Below, in pieces: positions 36,267-45,587 of a stretch of DNA of 46,414 bases. The notes under the pieces are model-generated. The model was not told the DNA's origin. It ran no database searches and saw only the letters and a list, made by a program, of their open reading frames with translations. The position numbers and the translations under genes were made by a program. The stretch's first letter is position 1. Every line of letters begins with the position of its first letter. Where the stretch lies: NCBI RefSeq assembly GCF_000247475.1, contig NZ_AHZC01000177.1, positions 1-46,414 of the forward strand, given 5' to 3'. The stretch is from Rhizobium sp. PDO1-076. Lineage in GTDB: Bacteria; Pseudomonadota; Alphaproteobacteria; Rhizobiales; Rhizobiaceae.

Positions 36267-36926
36267 TCAGATGGCGGTGAGCGCCCAGGTAACGATCTCT
36301 GCCGTGACCGAACCGAAGGCCTCGTCCATTGCCTTGACATAGGCCTCGTTGCTCGTGCCCGCCGCGCGGGCTTCTGCCCTGAAGACCTTCTGGGCAACGA
36401 CAGTTCCGTTGCGGTCATTGAGCAACTTGGCCGAAATTTCGACGACACCGCGATCTCCGCCGACGGTCGCCACTTCGAAGGCGCGGACATCGGTGATCAA
36501 CTGATAGTCGATGGCAAGGCCCTGGCCCGGCTTTCCGACGCCGCCCAGACGTCCGGTGTCCTCGAACGCTTCCACCAGCTTTGACTGGACCATGCGTGTC
36601 AGCTTGTCGCTCCACTGCGACTTCGAGAGATAACGGATCTCGGAGTTGGAAACGCGCACAAGGATCTGCTCGCTGTCGACCGCCTTGAGCGCCGTCGGAT
36701 CGGCGATGAGCAATTGCCTGTTCTTGGCTGAAGCATTCGTTGAAACGACAGCACTTGCCGACAGATCGAACGTATCGTTTGGCGCCTTGGAAGCGCAGCC
36801 CGGCAGACCGGCAAGCAACATCGGCAAGAACACCGCGCCGAGCATCCGCACACGCCTGTCGCGCGCCGCACCTCCCAAGCCGGACATAGTCATGCTGTCA
36901 TATCCCTTCCGGTTTTGATCCGTCAT
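36267..36926 (-). CDS. ABC transport auxiliary lipoprotein of the Mla/MCE system
   Basis: This 219-residue lipoprotein matches the ABC-type transport auxiliary component family (PqiC/LptE-like fold), which in Mce-type operons docks the periplasmic MCE protein at the outer membrane. The N terminus has positively charged residues, a hydrophobic core and a lipobox-like LAGLPGC, with Cys as the likely lipidated residue at about position 44. The mature domain contains ADPTALKAVDSEQILVRV and LQSKLVEAFED-like MVQSKLVEAFED, typical of the family. The ATG overlaps the stop of the MCE gene (ATGA), and it is the last gene of the operon. Confidence 0.88.
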   Translation of the reverse strand: MTDQNRKGYDSMTMSGLGGAARDRRVRMLGAVFLPMLLAGLPGCASKAPNDTFDLSASAVVSTNASAKNRQLLIADPTALKAVDSEQILVRVSNSEIRYLSKSQWSDKLTRMVQSKLVEAFEDTGRLGGVGKPGQGLAIDYQLITDVRAFEVATVGGDRGVVEISAKLLNDRNGTVVAQKVFRAEARAAGTSNEAYVKAMDEAFGSVTAEIVTWALTAI

Positions 36927-38296
36927 CGGCGTGTCCGCCCATCAAACTGCTTGACCGTGTCACCGCCGAAGATCAATCGCTGCGGGTCGTTGTCGAAATT
37001 GGTAATCGCATCGTTCAGACCACGCACCGTCTGGCGCGTATCGTTGACCAGTGTCTGGATGTCACGCAGGCCGGTGCTGGAGAAGCGTTGCAAATTCTCG
37101 GCAATCGGTCCGATCCGGGCATTGAGGTTTTCGGCCGTCAGGCGGATCTGTTCCAGCGTCTTGCGCGCTTCGGCACTCAGCGAATTGGTATCGTCGGAAC
37201 CGAGAAATCCGTCGACCTTCCTCAGGATTCCATCCACCTGTTGCGATGCATTGTTCAGTCGGTTGGCGAGCTGGGTAAAGTCGTCGATCGCCTTGTTGAT
37301 GTCATCCTTGCGACCGGTGATGCTGACAGAAAGGTCCTTGAACCCGGCAATCGCGGCACGGGCATCCGCTGATGCCACAGAAACATCGTCCACGACCTTG
37401 CCGACCTTCTGGCTATCGATGGCGTCAACCAGCTTGGACACCTTTTGCAGGGTCAGGTCGGCATTGCTGCCGAAGCGTTGGAAGGTCTCTGCCGTTTGCC
37501 GGAAGCTGTCGATGGCCGGACCCACCCGATCTGCTGCGCTGGCAATGTTCGCTGTCGCACGCTCGGTATTGGTCAGGATCTTGTCGATCTTCTCCGAATT
37601 CAGCGCCTTGAACAGGTCTTCGGCGGCACCGAGGGTCGAATCCAGGCGGCCCGACAGGCCCGACACGGAATCGGACAATGCGCTGACGCTTTTCAGGAAC
37701 TGATCGATGCCCTTGGCATTGTCGGCCAGCGATTTTGAAAACACCTCGGCATTCTTCACCGTATTGGTCAAAGGCGCGCGCGCATCGCCGATGAAACCCT
37801 GCAATTCGCCAATGGCATCATTGGCCCGCTGCAGGATCTTGTCGGCTGTGGAAAGCAGGTTGGTGACGCTCGACTGATCAGCCATCAGCACGGCCGGCTC
37901 ACCCGTCGCCATCGCCTTGGCAAGGATATTTTCCTTATCGTCGGCTGTCCCGCCGGAAAGCTCGATATAGGCAGCTCCGGTCAGACCCTGGATTTCCAGA
38001 ACCGCTTTGGTGGAGGACGTCACGGGCGCATCGGCGCGCACTTCCGTAAACGCCACCGAGAACTGCGGGTCGTCATTATCGATATAAAGATTGCGGACTG
38101 AACCCACGGCAATGCCGTTGAAGCGCACCGGCGAGCCGATGCTCAGGCCGTTGGCCGAGCCTGGGATGCGAATGGCAAGTGGCGCAACCGGGCCGCCTCT
38201 GCCATACTCCGCCATCCAGTAAACGAAGCCGAAGGCAGCGCCGATGACCAGCAGGGTGAAAAAGCCGACGAGGGCATAGTTGGCTTTGGTTTCCAT
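36923..38296 (-). CDS. MlaD-type MCE-domain protein
   Basis: This 457-residue inner-membrane-anchored periplasmic protein has an N-terminal membrane helix (about residues 8-28) and an MCE domain (about 38-115) with the pattern GLSIGSPVRFNGIAVGSV and LTGAAYIEL. MCE rings bind and carry phospholipids between membranes. The remaining 330 residues are helical, rich in Asn, Gln and Asp, with repeated four-helix-like segments, and probably form a long coiled needle rather than the short tail of E. coli MlaD. It is downstream of the ATPase gene with an 8-base gap. Confidence 0.93.
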   Translation of the reverse strand: METKANYALVGFFTLLVIGAAFGFVYWMAEYGRGGPVAPLAIRIPGSANGLSIGSPVRFNGIAVGSVRNLYIDNDDPQFSVAFTEVRADAPVTSSTKAVLEIQGLTGAAYIELSGGTADDKENILAKAMATGEPAVLMADQSSVTNLLSTADKILQRANDAIGELQGFIGDARAPLTNTVKNAEVFSKSLADNAKGIDQFLKSVSALSDSVSGLSGRLDSTLGAAEDLFKALNSEKIDKILTNTERATANIASAADRVGPAIDSFRQTAETFQRFGSNADLTLQKVSKLVDAIDSQKVGKVVDDVSVASADARAAIAGFKDLSVSITGRKDDINKAIDDFTQLANRLNNASQQVDGILRKVDGFLGSDDTNSLSAEARKTLEQIRLTAENLNARIGPIAENLQRFSSTGLRDIQTLVNDTRQTVRGLNDAITNFDNDPQRLIFGGDTVKQFDGRTRR

Positions 38297-38303
38297 GTGT
38301 CAG

Positions 38304-39122
38304 TCACTCTATCGGATGCACGCCGGACGATTCCGGCCGAGGAATGGAGCGGGCCCGCTTGCCCTTGAAATAGGATTGCACCCATGGATCATCACAGGCG
38401 AGCATGTCTTCAAGCGTACCTTCGACCAGAACCTTCTTCTGTCCCAGCACCGCGATACGGTCGCAGACGGAGAACAAGCTGTCGAGATCGTGGGTGACCA
38501 TGTAGACCGTCAATCCAAGGGTATCGCGCAACCGAGCAATCAGATCGTCGAATTCCGCGGCACCGATCGGGTCGAGACCGGAGGTGGGCTCGTCGAGAAA
38601 GACGAGATCGGGGTCGAGCGCCAACGCACGCGCAAGTGCTGCGCGCTTGATCATGCCACCCGACAGTTCCGAAGGGTATTTGTCTGCAGCATCCGGATGG
38701 AGACCGACAAGTTCGATCTTCAGATAGGCAAGCTCGTCCATCAGCCATTGAGGCAGATCAAGGTACTCACGCATTGGCAACTGGATATTCTCCTTGACGG
38801 TCAAGGCAGAAAATAGGGCGCCATGCTGAAAAAGCACGCCCAGCCGCGTATCGAGCATCGTCCGCTCGCGCTCGTCGACCTCATCGTAGTCGGCACCGAG
38901 GATTTCGATCTTGCCGGAGCGCCTTGGCAGCAACCGGAGCACCGTACGCATCAGCACGGATTTGCCGGCACCCGATGCACCGACAAACCCGAGGATCTCG
39001 CCCCGGTAGATATCAAGGTCGAGCTTGTCGAGCACGACATTGTCGCCGAAGGCAACGGTCAGCCCCTTGACGGAAAGGATCGTTTCCCGGTCTTTCATCA
39101 TCGCGTTTGTCTTCTCTTCCAT
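38304..39122 (-). CDS. MlaF-type ABC transporter ATP-binding protein
   Basis: This 272-residue cytoplasmic ATPase energises lipid transport by the Mla/Mce complex. Walker A is GASGAGKSVLMRT, the ABC signature is LSGGMIKRAALARALA, and Walker B with the catalytic Glu is LVFLDEPTSGLDP; the H-loop follows in YMVTHDLDSL. All are intact. The frame reaches a TTG at 39134, but the ATG at 39122 has GAGGGCG at the right distance and is preferred. It starts eight bases past the permease gene's stop. Confidence 0.94.
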   Translation of the reverse strand: MEEKTNAMMKDRETILSVKGLTVAFGDNVVLDKLDLDIYRGEILGFVGASGAGKSVLMRTVLRLLPRRSGKIEILGADYDEVDERERTMLDTRLGVLFQHGALFSALTVKENIQLPMREYLDLPQWLMDELAYLKIELVGLHPDAADKYPSELSGGMIKRAALARALALDPDLVFLDEPTSGLDPIGAAEFDDLIARLRDTLGLTVYMVTHDLDSLFSVCDRIAVLGQKKVLVEGTLEDMLACDDPWVQSYFKGKRARSIPRPESSGVHPIE

Positions 39123-39130
39123 CCGCGCCC

Positions 39131-40282
39131 TCAAAAATCGATGGCCGCGTAGAAGATGGCAAACAGCCCGTCTACGAGAATGACGACAAAGATGGATTTG
39201 ACCACGGCTGCCGTGACGTGGCGGCCGAGCGATTCTGCGCTACCGCCGACCTTCATGCCTTCGACTGCGGCAACAATGCCGATGATCAGCGCCATGAACG
39301 GCGCCTTGATCATGCCGGACGCAAGCGTAGAGTAGTCGACGGCGTCATGCAGGCGCGTGATGAAGACGTCGAAGGTGATGCCCGAATAAGCCCAGGCAAC
39401 CACGGCTGCGCCGTAAAGCGCAGAAAAATTGGCGACAATGGTCAGCAGCGGCAATGCAATGGTCAATGCCACGAGCCGTGGAAAAACCAGCACTCCGATG
39501 GGATTGAGGCCGATCACCTTCAGCGCATCGATCTCCTCGCGCATTTTCATCGAGCCGATTTCGGCTGTAATGGCGCTGCCGGACCGACCGGCGATCATGA
39601 TGGCGGTCAACAGAACACCGATTTCACGCAGTTGCAGAATACCGACAAGATCGACGACAAACACTTCGGCACCGAAATACCGGAGCTGGAAAGCACCCTG
39701 CTGCGCGATGATGGCGCCGATCAGGAACGACATCAGCACGATGATCGGCATGGCGCGAACGCCCATGTGGTCGAGTTGATTGACCACCGATGCAGGAGAC
39801 ACCCCGCTCCCGCGTCCGAATTTCGTCTGCGCACCGCGCACGGCAGAGCCGAGCACGAACATCATCGCAACGAAATCCTCCCAGAGACTGATCGTCAACT
39901 TCCCCACGGGGGCGAAGATGGTTTCGAACAGGCTGCTGTGGCTGCTTTTCTTTTCCGGAGGCTGAACGTGATCGGGCAGTGCATTGATCAGCTCACGCAT
40001 TTCGGGCGTACCGCCCTCAATCGAAATGCTGCGGCCGTCAGCCTGACGCTGCGCGACGAAACGGCGAACAAGCCATGCGCCGGCAGTGTCCATGCTGAGA
40101 ACACTGTCGAGATCCACGGTTTCGGCAATCCCGGACTTGTCGTCCACCAAGCTGCCGGCACTCTTCACCATGGCGCTGAGGCTGGTATTCTTCCAATTCC
40201 CGGCAAGGCGAATGACACGCCCACGCCCCTCAGGCAGGTCATCGACCGTGATACGCGCGATTTCAGGCTGAGCGGAGTTCAA
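39131..40282 (-). CDS. MlaE-type permease with N-terminal STAS domain
   Basis: This inner-membrane permease of about 383 residues moves phospholipid. Residues about 1-110 form a STAS-like domain (LPEGRGRVIRLAGNW and DLDSVLSMDTAGAWLV), doing in one chain what separate MlaB does in E. coli. Residues about 125-383 form the MlaE domain with five to six membrane helices, AIMIAGRSGSAITAEIGSMK and GLNPIGVLVFPRL. The annotated start is uncertain. The frame is open upstream to 40501, but the family-like N terminus begins near a TTG at 40282 with a distant GGAAG; the TTG at 40300 is an alternative. Confidence 0.9.
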   Translation of the reverse strand: MNSAQPEIARITVDDLPEGRGRVIRLAGNWKNTSLSAMVKSAGSLVDDKSGIAETVDLDSVLSMDTAGAWLVRRFVAQRQADGRSISIEGGTPEMRELINALPDHVQPPEKKSSHSSLFETIFAPVGKLTISLWEDFVAMMFVLGSAVRGAQTKFGRGSGVSPASVVNQLDHMGVRAMPIIVLMSFLIGAIIAQQGAFQLRYFGAEVFVVDLVGILQLREIGVLLTAIMIAGRSGSAITAEIGSMKMREEIDALKVIGLNPIGVLVFPRLVALTIALPLLTIVANFSALYGAAVVAWAYSGITFDVFITRLHDAVDYSTLASGMIKAPFMALIIGIVAAVEGMKVGGSAESLGRHVTAAVVKSIFVVILVDGLFAIFYAAIDF

Positions 40283-40460
40283 GGCTACGACAACTTCCAA
40301 ATTACGGGCCCAGGTCAAACCCCGTCGACGCAAATCATACAAATGGAAGTGTACTATAACGATCGCGGTTGGCGATGTAATCCTTAACCGGGAATTAATC
40401 GCAACATCGCTTGCGAAATCAGAGCATGCTGTCGCATTCCAGCACCGGTATCCGATGCAC

Positions 40461-41315
40461 TCAGGCTGCGCGCACGCCCTCACCTTCCGCCATATCGGCA
40501 AGTACAGGCAAGGAAATCGGCACCATGGGCGACGCTTCCCGCTTGCTTGCCGCGGCCTCGCCGATCTTGTGCCCCCAGGAAATCAGCTCGAATCGACCGT
40601 CGTGATGCTCGACAATGGCGGTGCAGCTTTCCACCCAGTCGCCAGTGTTGACATAGTGGATCCCGTCAATGTCTTCCATGACGGCATGATGGATATGACC
40701 ACAGATCACCCCATCAACCTCGTTGCGACGCGCCTCTTCAGCAACAACCTTCTGGAATTCACCGATAAAATTCACGGCATGTTTGACTTGCAGCTTTGCC
40801 CAGGCCGAAAACGACCAATACGGCATGCCCAAACGACGCCGGACGGCCGCCAGGAAAATGTTGATCGCGATCGCTGTGTCATAGGCCCAGTCGCCGAGAT
40901 AGGCGAGCAGCCGGGCATTGCGCACGACAACATCAAACTCGTCGCCATGCAAAACGAGATATTTCTTGCCGTCGGCCGTCTCGTGGATCATCCGTTCGGC
41001 GACCTCGATGCCGCCGAAATGGGTGCCCGGAAACCCCCGCAGGAATTCGTCGTGATTGCCGGGAATGTAGACGATCCGGGTGCCCTTGCGCGCCTTGCGC
41101 AGCAGCTTCTGCACGACGTCGTTACATTCCTGCGGCCAGTACCAACTGCGCTTCAACCGCCACCCGTCAACGATGTCCCCGACCAGAATGATCGTCTCCG
41201 CCTCATGCAGGCGCAGGAAATCAAGCAGGAAATCGGTCTTGGCCGCTTTCGAGCCGAGATGTACATCCGAGATGAAAAGTGTCCTGAATTGGCGGATTTC
41301 GCTGGCTTCTTCCAC
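40461..41315 (-). CDS. LpxH-like metallophosphoesterase
   Basis: This 284-residue enzyme of the calcineurin-type phosphoesterase fold resembles UDP-2,3-diacylglucosamine diphosphatase (LpxH) in lipid A synthesis, based on the metal-binding motifs LFISDVHLGS (Asp-His), ILVGDIVDGW, YIPGNHDEF and GHIHHA, in the right order. The W-rich GDWAYDTAIAINIF segment is also typical of this group. Most rhizobia make lipid A with LpxI instead, so the actual substrate is uncertain; another nucleotide or sugar phosphate is possible. The start is GTG 41315, with AGAGG eight bases upstream, rather than GTG 41333. It is separated from the permease gene by about 180 bases. Confidence 0.83.
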   Translation of the reverse strand: MEEASEIRQFRTLFISDVHLGSKAAKTDFLLDFLRLHEAETIILVGDIVDGWRLKRSWYWPQECNDVVQKLLRKARKGTRIVYIPGNHDEFLRGFPGTHFGGIEVAERMIHETADGKKYLVLHGDEFDVVVRNARLLAYLGDWAYDTAIAINIFLAAVRRRLGMPYWSFSAWAKLQVKHAVNFIGEFQKVVAEEARRNEVDGVICGHIHHAVMEDIDGIHYVNTGDWVESCTAIVEHHDGRFELISWGHKIGEAAASKREASPMVPISLPVLADMAEGEGVRAA

Positions 41316-41472
41316 GTCGCGGTCCTCTAGCACTCTTTATCAAGCGCTTAACCAGAGTCGTGTTTCAGGAAGATGACACCGTACCGATCGGCGCACTTAG
41401 CGACTACCACTTGCGGGCAATTCGTGTATTGAGGAACCCACACTTCCCCTTCAAGAAACTGCCGGTGAGCCG

Positions 41473-43785
41473 ATGAATTCCCAGGACAAGAACAAGCCGC
41501 AAGCCTCCAACACCTCTGCGGACCTCGATGAACAGGCGCTTTTCTATCATCGCTATCCGCGACCGGGGAAACTGGAAATCCAGGCGACCAAGCCGCTCGG
41601 CAACCAGCGTGACCTGGCGCTGGCCTATTCGCCCGGCGTCGCAGCACCCTGCCTCGCCATCCAGCAGGATCCGGCAGCGGCAGACGACTACACCGCCCGT
41701 TCGAACCTCGTGGCGGTGATCTCGAACGGAACGGCTGTTCTCGGTCTCGGCAACATCGGTCCGCTCGCCTCCAAGCCGGTCATGGAGGGCAAGGCGGTCC
41801 TGTTCAAGAAGTTCGCCGGCATCGATGTCTTCGACATCGAGATCGAGGCACCGACCGTCAATGAGATGGTCTCGACGATCTCGGCACTCGAGCCGACCTT
41901 CGGCGGCATCAACCTGGAAGACATCAAGGCGCCGGAATGTTTCGAGGTCGAAGACCAGTTGCGCGCCAAGATGAACATCCCGGTTTTCCATGACGATCAG
42001 CATGGGACCGCGATCATCGTCGCGGCCGCGATCCTGAACGGCCTGGAACTCGCCGCCAAGAAGATCGAAGAGGTCAAGATCGTCGCCTCCGGCGCCGGCG
42101 CCGCAGCGCTTGCCTGCCTCAATCTTCTCGTCATCCTGGGTGCCAAGCGTGAGAACATCTGGGTTCACGACATTGAAGGCCTGGTCTACAAGGGTCGCAA
42201 TGAGCTCATGGACCCGTGGAAGGAAGTCTATGCGCAGGAGAGCGACAAGCGTGTCCTCGCCGACAGCATCCATGGTGCGGACGTGTTCCTCGGCCTGTCG
42301 GCCGCGGGCGTCCTGAAGCCTGAACTTCTGGCACAGATGGCTGCCAATCCGCTGATCATGGCCCTTGCCAATCCCAAGCCCGAGATCATGCCGGAAGAGG
42401 CGCGCGCGGCACGTCCCGATGCGATGATCTGCACCGGCCGCTCGGACTTTCCGAATCAGGTCAACAACGTTCTCTGCTTTCCCTATATCTTCAGGGGCGC
42501 ACTCGACTGCGGTGCGACCACGATCAATGAAGAGATGAAGATGGCCGCCGTGCGTGCCATCGCAGCCCTCGCCCGCGAGGAAGTCTCGGAAGTTGCCGCA
42601 AAAGCCTATACCGGCGAGACCCCGACATTCGGGTCCGATTACCTGATCCCCTCGCCGTTCGATCCGCGCCTGATCCTGCGCATTGCGCCGGCTGTCGCCC
42701 GTGCCGCGGCGGAAAGCGGTGTCGCCCGCCGTCCGATCACCGACTATGATACTTATCTCGACCAGTTGAACCGTTTCGTCTTCCGCTCCGGCTTCGTCAT
42801 GAAGCCGATCTTCGCGGCCGCCAAGACCGCCACCAAGAAGCGCGTGATCTTTGCAGAAGGTGAAGACGAACGCGTCTTGCGCGCAGCCCAGGTTCTGCTC
42901 GAGGACGGGATCGGCGAACCGATCCTGATCGGTCGCCCGCAAATCATCGAAACCCGCCTGAAGCGCTACGGCCTGCGCATCCGTCCGGGTGTCGACTTCC
43001 AGTTGGTCAATCCGGAAGATGATCCGCGCTACCGCGACTATGTCGACGACTACTTCGCCATCGTCGGACGCGCCGGCATCAATCCGGAGGCTGCCCGCAC
43101 CATCGTGCGCACAAATACCACCGTCATTGGCGCCCTTGCGGTCAAGCGTGGGGATGCCGATGCACTGATCTGCGGCGTCGAAGGCCGGTTCGATCGCCAT
43201 GTCCGTGATGTTCGCCAGATTATCGGCAAGCGACCGGGCGTTCGCGACTTCTCCGGCCTCAGCCTGCTGATTTCCCAGCGTGGCGCGATCTTCTTCACCG
43301 ACACTTTCGTCACAGACGATCCCTCGGCGGAGGAAATCGCCGAAATGACCATGCTGGCCGCCGAGGAAATCCGGCGCTTCGGCATTGCACCGAAAGCAGC
43401 CTTGCTGTCGCATTCCAATTTCGGATCGCGCCCGTCGGCCAGTGCCACGAAGATGCGCAGCGCGCTGGAAATTCTGCGACAGGAAGCTCCGGAGCTTGAG
43501 GTCGATGGCGAAATGCAAGGCGGATCGGCCTTGTCGGAGGCTCTGCGCAAACGCGCCATGCCGAACAGCACCTTGACGGGTGAAGCCAATATCCTGGTCT
43601 TCCCGAACCTTGATGCGGCCAACATCTCGCTTGGTATCATGCGCACCATGATGGACGCGCTTCATGTCGGCCCGATCCTTCTGGGTGCCGCCATGCCGGC
43701 CCACGTCCTGTCAACCTCGGTTACCTCGCGTGGCGTCGTCAACATGGCCGCTCTTGCCGTTGTGGAGGCATCACAGCCCGCGTGA
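41473..43785 (+). CDS. maeB: NADP-dependent malic enzyme fused to a phosphotransacetylase-like domain
   Basis: This 770-residue enzyme decarboxylates malate to pyruvate with NADP, feeding acetyl-CoA and NADPH, and is needed by rhizobia for C4-dicarboxylate use. The first 430 or so residues are the malic enzyme domain with [38 protein letters not shown] and the [16 protein letters not shown]-binding region. The last 320 or so residues are a phosphotransacetylase-like domain that in this family is catalytically silent and regulatory; [12 protein letters not shown] and [14 protein letters not shown] mark it. Length fits this class exactly. Ribosome site is GGTGAG. It diverges from the phosphoesterase gene across about 160 bases. 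Confidence 0.95.
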   Translation: MNSQDKNKPQASNTSADLDEQALFYHRYPRPGKLEIQATKPLGNQRDLALAYSPGVAAPCLAIQQDPAAADDYTARSNLVAVISNGTAVLGLGNIGPLASKPVMEGKAVLFKKFAGIDVFDIEIEAPTVNEMVSTISALEPTFGGINLEDIKAPECFEVEDQLRAKMNIPVFHDDQHGTAIIVAAAILNGLELAAKKIEEVKIVASGAGAAALACLNLLVILGAKRENIWVHDIEGLVYKGRNELMDPWKEVYAQESDKRVLADSIHGADVFLGLSAAGVLKPELLAQMAANPLIMALANPKPEIMPEEARAARPDAMICTGRSDFPNQVNNVLCFPYIFRGALDCGATTINEEMKMAAVRAIAALAREEVSEVAAKAYTGETPTFGSDYLIPSPFDPRLILRIAPAVARAAAESGVARRPITDYDTYLDQLNRFVFRSGFVMKPIFAAAKTATKKRVIFAEGEDERVLRAAQVLLEDGIGEPILIGRPQIIETRLKRYGLRIRPGVDFQLVNPEDDPRYRDYVDDYFAIVGRAGINPEAARTIVRTNTTVIGALAVKRGDADALICGVEGRFDRHVRDVRQIIGKRPGVRDFSGLSLLISQRGAIFFTDTFVTDDPSAEEIAEMTMLAAEEIRRFGIAPKAALLSHSNFGSRPSASATKMRSALEILRQEAPELEVDGEMQGGSALSEALRKRAMPNSTLTGEANILVFPNLDAANISLGIMRTMMDALHVGPILLGAAMPAHVLSTSVTSRGVVNMAALAVVEASQPA

Positions 43786-43920
43786 CGGCAGCGCCCGCCA
43801 GACTGCGGGACGCGGTGCACCGAAATCTCTTTGCTCAGAGCCAGCGGCAAATCACATTGTCGCTGGACAAGTCCGATCATGCGAAACCATCTTAAAGCCC
43901 TTGGTTTCTAGGGTTTTTTC

Positions 43921-44679
43921 ATGGTGTCTTCGCAGGCCTATTTCGAACTGCATGACTGGCTCGAGCAAGCCGACCATCTCGAGCCCCAGCATTTTTTCGA
44001 CCGCATGCGGCAGGTCTATGGCCTGGACCATCTGCTGTACTTCGATGGAATCCTCCACGGCAATCGCTTTGCCGCTCACAGCCTGCATCACACAACATTG
44101 CCGCGATTGGCGAGGCTGCCCGACAAATTCCGACAGACGCTTCTGCATGCCCCTTTCCTGCACGCAGCAATGGCCATAGAGCCGTTCGACTGGCAGGATC
44201 TCGGACCTCGAACGATCGCTGGCCAAGACCTGTCGACATTCGCCAGCCTGTTCGATCTCGTCCCCGTCGGTGCCTGTTATCCGATGCTTTCGCAGGAGGG
44301 TAGAACAGCCTTTCTCCTCGTCCAGGCCGACATGGCGGTTCAGGATTGGCGGCATCTGCGTCGAACGCACGACCGCGACATTGCGGCGTTGGCCATCAGC
44401 TTTCATGCAAAAATCCTAGCGCACAGATCGTCCCAAATGCGCACTCGACGTGGACAAGACCGGCTCACGCCTCGAGAAATCGAGACACTGTCCTGGGTCG
44501 CCGCCGGGAAGAGCTATTGGGAGATCGCCGTCATTCTCGGCATCACGGAACGCACAGTGCGTTTTTTCATGTCCAATGCGCGGCGAAAACTCAATGTCGT
44601 GACCAATCCGCAAGCGGTCGCCGAAGCCCTTTGGCGCAAGCTAGTTGCAAACCCGCACAATGCGACCGAGCCGACCTAG
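43921..44679 (+). CDS. LuxR-family regulator with divergent signal-binding domain
   Basis: This 252-residue transcription regulator lies just upstream of a luxI gene. The C-terminal region (residues about 182-245) is a clear LuxR-type helix-turn-helix: LTPREIETLSWVAAGKSYWEIA and ILGITERTVRFFMSNARRKL, with the conserved Glu188 and Gly196 equivalents. The N-terminal 170 residues are a shortened autoinducer-binding domain in which the usual AHL contacts Trp57, Tyr61 and the Asp-Pro pair of TraR are absent: the aligned stretch is KFRQTLLHAPFLHA; only one Trp (Trp91 of PFDWQDL) remains. So it may sense a different ligand or none. The ATG has AGGG seven bases upstream. Confidence 0.85.
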   Translation: MVSSQAYFELHDWLEQADHLEPQHFFDRMRQVYGLDHLLYFDGILHGNRFAAHSLHHTTLPRLARLPDKFRQTLLHAPFLHAAMAIEPFDWQDLGPRTIAGQDLSTFASLFDLVPVGACYPMLSQEGRTAFLLVQADMAVQDWRHLRRTHDRDIAALAISFHAKILAHRSSQMRTRRGQDRLTPREIETLSWVAAGKSYWEIAVILGITERTVRFFMSNARRKLNVVTNPQAVAEALWRKLVANPHNATEPT

Positions 44680-44718
44680 CCGTCCCTCGCAATCCCATCC
44701 CATTTGATTGCAGGGGAA

Positions 44719-44738
44719 AGCTGTCACTACCGACAGTT
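44719..44738 (+). promoter_or_regulatory. Lux box upstream of the AHL synthase
   Basis: A 20-bp dyad with CTGTC and GACAG arms fits the lux-box layout of A-n-CTG-N10-CAG-n-T. It lies 57 bases upstream of the luxI start codon, the position expected for a LuxR-type activator site overlapping the -35 region. Confidence 0.75.
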
Positions 44739-44795
44739 TCATCGATCATCCGCAACCGACATCGTTGCCACTCGTTCAAACTGAAGGAGTGCCGA

Positions 44796-45437
44796 ATGAT
44801 CCGGATCATCAATGGCGTGAATCGCAAACGCCACCCACATGAAATCGATGCCATGCATCGCTTGCGCAAGACCGTCTTTCACGACCTTCTGGGATGGGAT
44901 GTCAGCCTGCGCGGTGACTGGGAAATTGACCACTACGATCAGGCCAATCCGCTCTATATCCTGTCCTACAGCGACAGCGGACGCCTGCGGGGAGCACTGC
45001 GCCTGCTGCCGACCCTCGGACCGAACATGCTCGATGACACGTTTCCGGTGCTGCTTGGCGATCAGAGCGAAATCCGCAGCGCCGCCATCTGGGAATCGAG
45101 CCGTTTTTGCATCGATCCACAAATCTCGCAGGACCGCGCCAGCAATCAGGTCACCATCGCCGCGGCCGAACTGATGTGCGGCGTCGGTGAGCTTGGGCTT
45201 GCCTCGGGACTGAGCCAGATCGTCACCGTCACCGATGTCTTCCTGGAACGCATGTTCAAGCGCATGGGCTGCCCCGGTATGCGCATTGCTGATCCCCAGC
45301 GGATTGGCTCTGTCCAGGCCGTTGCCGTCGCATGGGACGTGACGGAGGCGTTGCTTGAGCGGATGAAACATGTCGCATCGATCTCTGGCAGCGTCCTTGA
45401 TCAGCCGATGACGCTTCAAACGGCGCGCGCCGCCTGA
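44796..45437 (+). CDS. N-acyl-homoserine-lactone synthase (LuxI family)
   Basis: This 213-residue enzyme makes an acyl-homoserine lactone from S-adenosylmethionine and acyl-ACP. All invariant LuxI residues are visible at their usual numbers: Arg24, Phe28, Trp34, Asp45, Asp48, Arg69, Glu100 and Arg103 (MHRLRKTVF, GWDV, EIDHYD, LRLLP, WESSRF). The frame is open upstream to 44346 but the start is the ATG at 44796, with a perfect AAGGAGT. It follows luxR by 116 bases with a lux box between them, so it is probably positively controlled. Acyl chain length cannot be told from sequence. Confidence 0.94.
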   Translation: MIRIINGVNRKRHPHEIDAMHRLRKTVFHDLLGWDVSLRGDWEIDHYDQANPLYILSYSDSGRLRGALRLLPTLGPNMLDDTFPVLLGDQSEIRSAAIWESSRFCIDPQISQDRASNQVTIAAAELMCGVGELGLASGLSQIVTVTDVFLERMFKRMGCPGMRIADPQRIGSVQAVAVAWDVTEALLERMKHVASISGSVLDQPMTLQTARAA

Positions 45438-45445
45438 GCCAGAGC

Positions 45446-45476
45446 GACCGCCATCGTGTCAAACCCGATGGCGGTC
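45446..45476. terminator. Hairpin after luxI
   Basis: GACCGCCATCG (45446-45456) pairs without mismatch with CGATGGCGGTC (45466-45476) around a 9-base loop, starting nine bases after the luxI stop. There is no T run next to it, so it is a possible rho-dependent or mRNA-protecting hairpin rather than a standard intrinsic terminator. Confidence 0.5.
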
Positions 45477-45587
45477 GATGACAGCACCATCATTTTACTT
45501 TAGCTTTAACTGGCGTATTCTCGGTCAGGTAGTATAGGAGCAGGAACCGACGACCGGCATCCACGAAAACCCAGCGGGAAAGTGATC

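Noticed and set aside
41404..43704. A 766-residue open frame on the minus strand
   Set aside because: It lies opposite maeB, is rich in Arg/Asp/Gly as expected from GC-rich antisense codons, and has no family resemblance or ribosome site.
43786..43920. A terminator after maeB near AAGCCC and GGGTTTTTT (43897-43918)
   Set aside because: The stem is short with wobble pairs, and the same AGGG serves as the luxR ribosome site.
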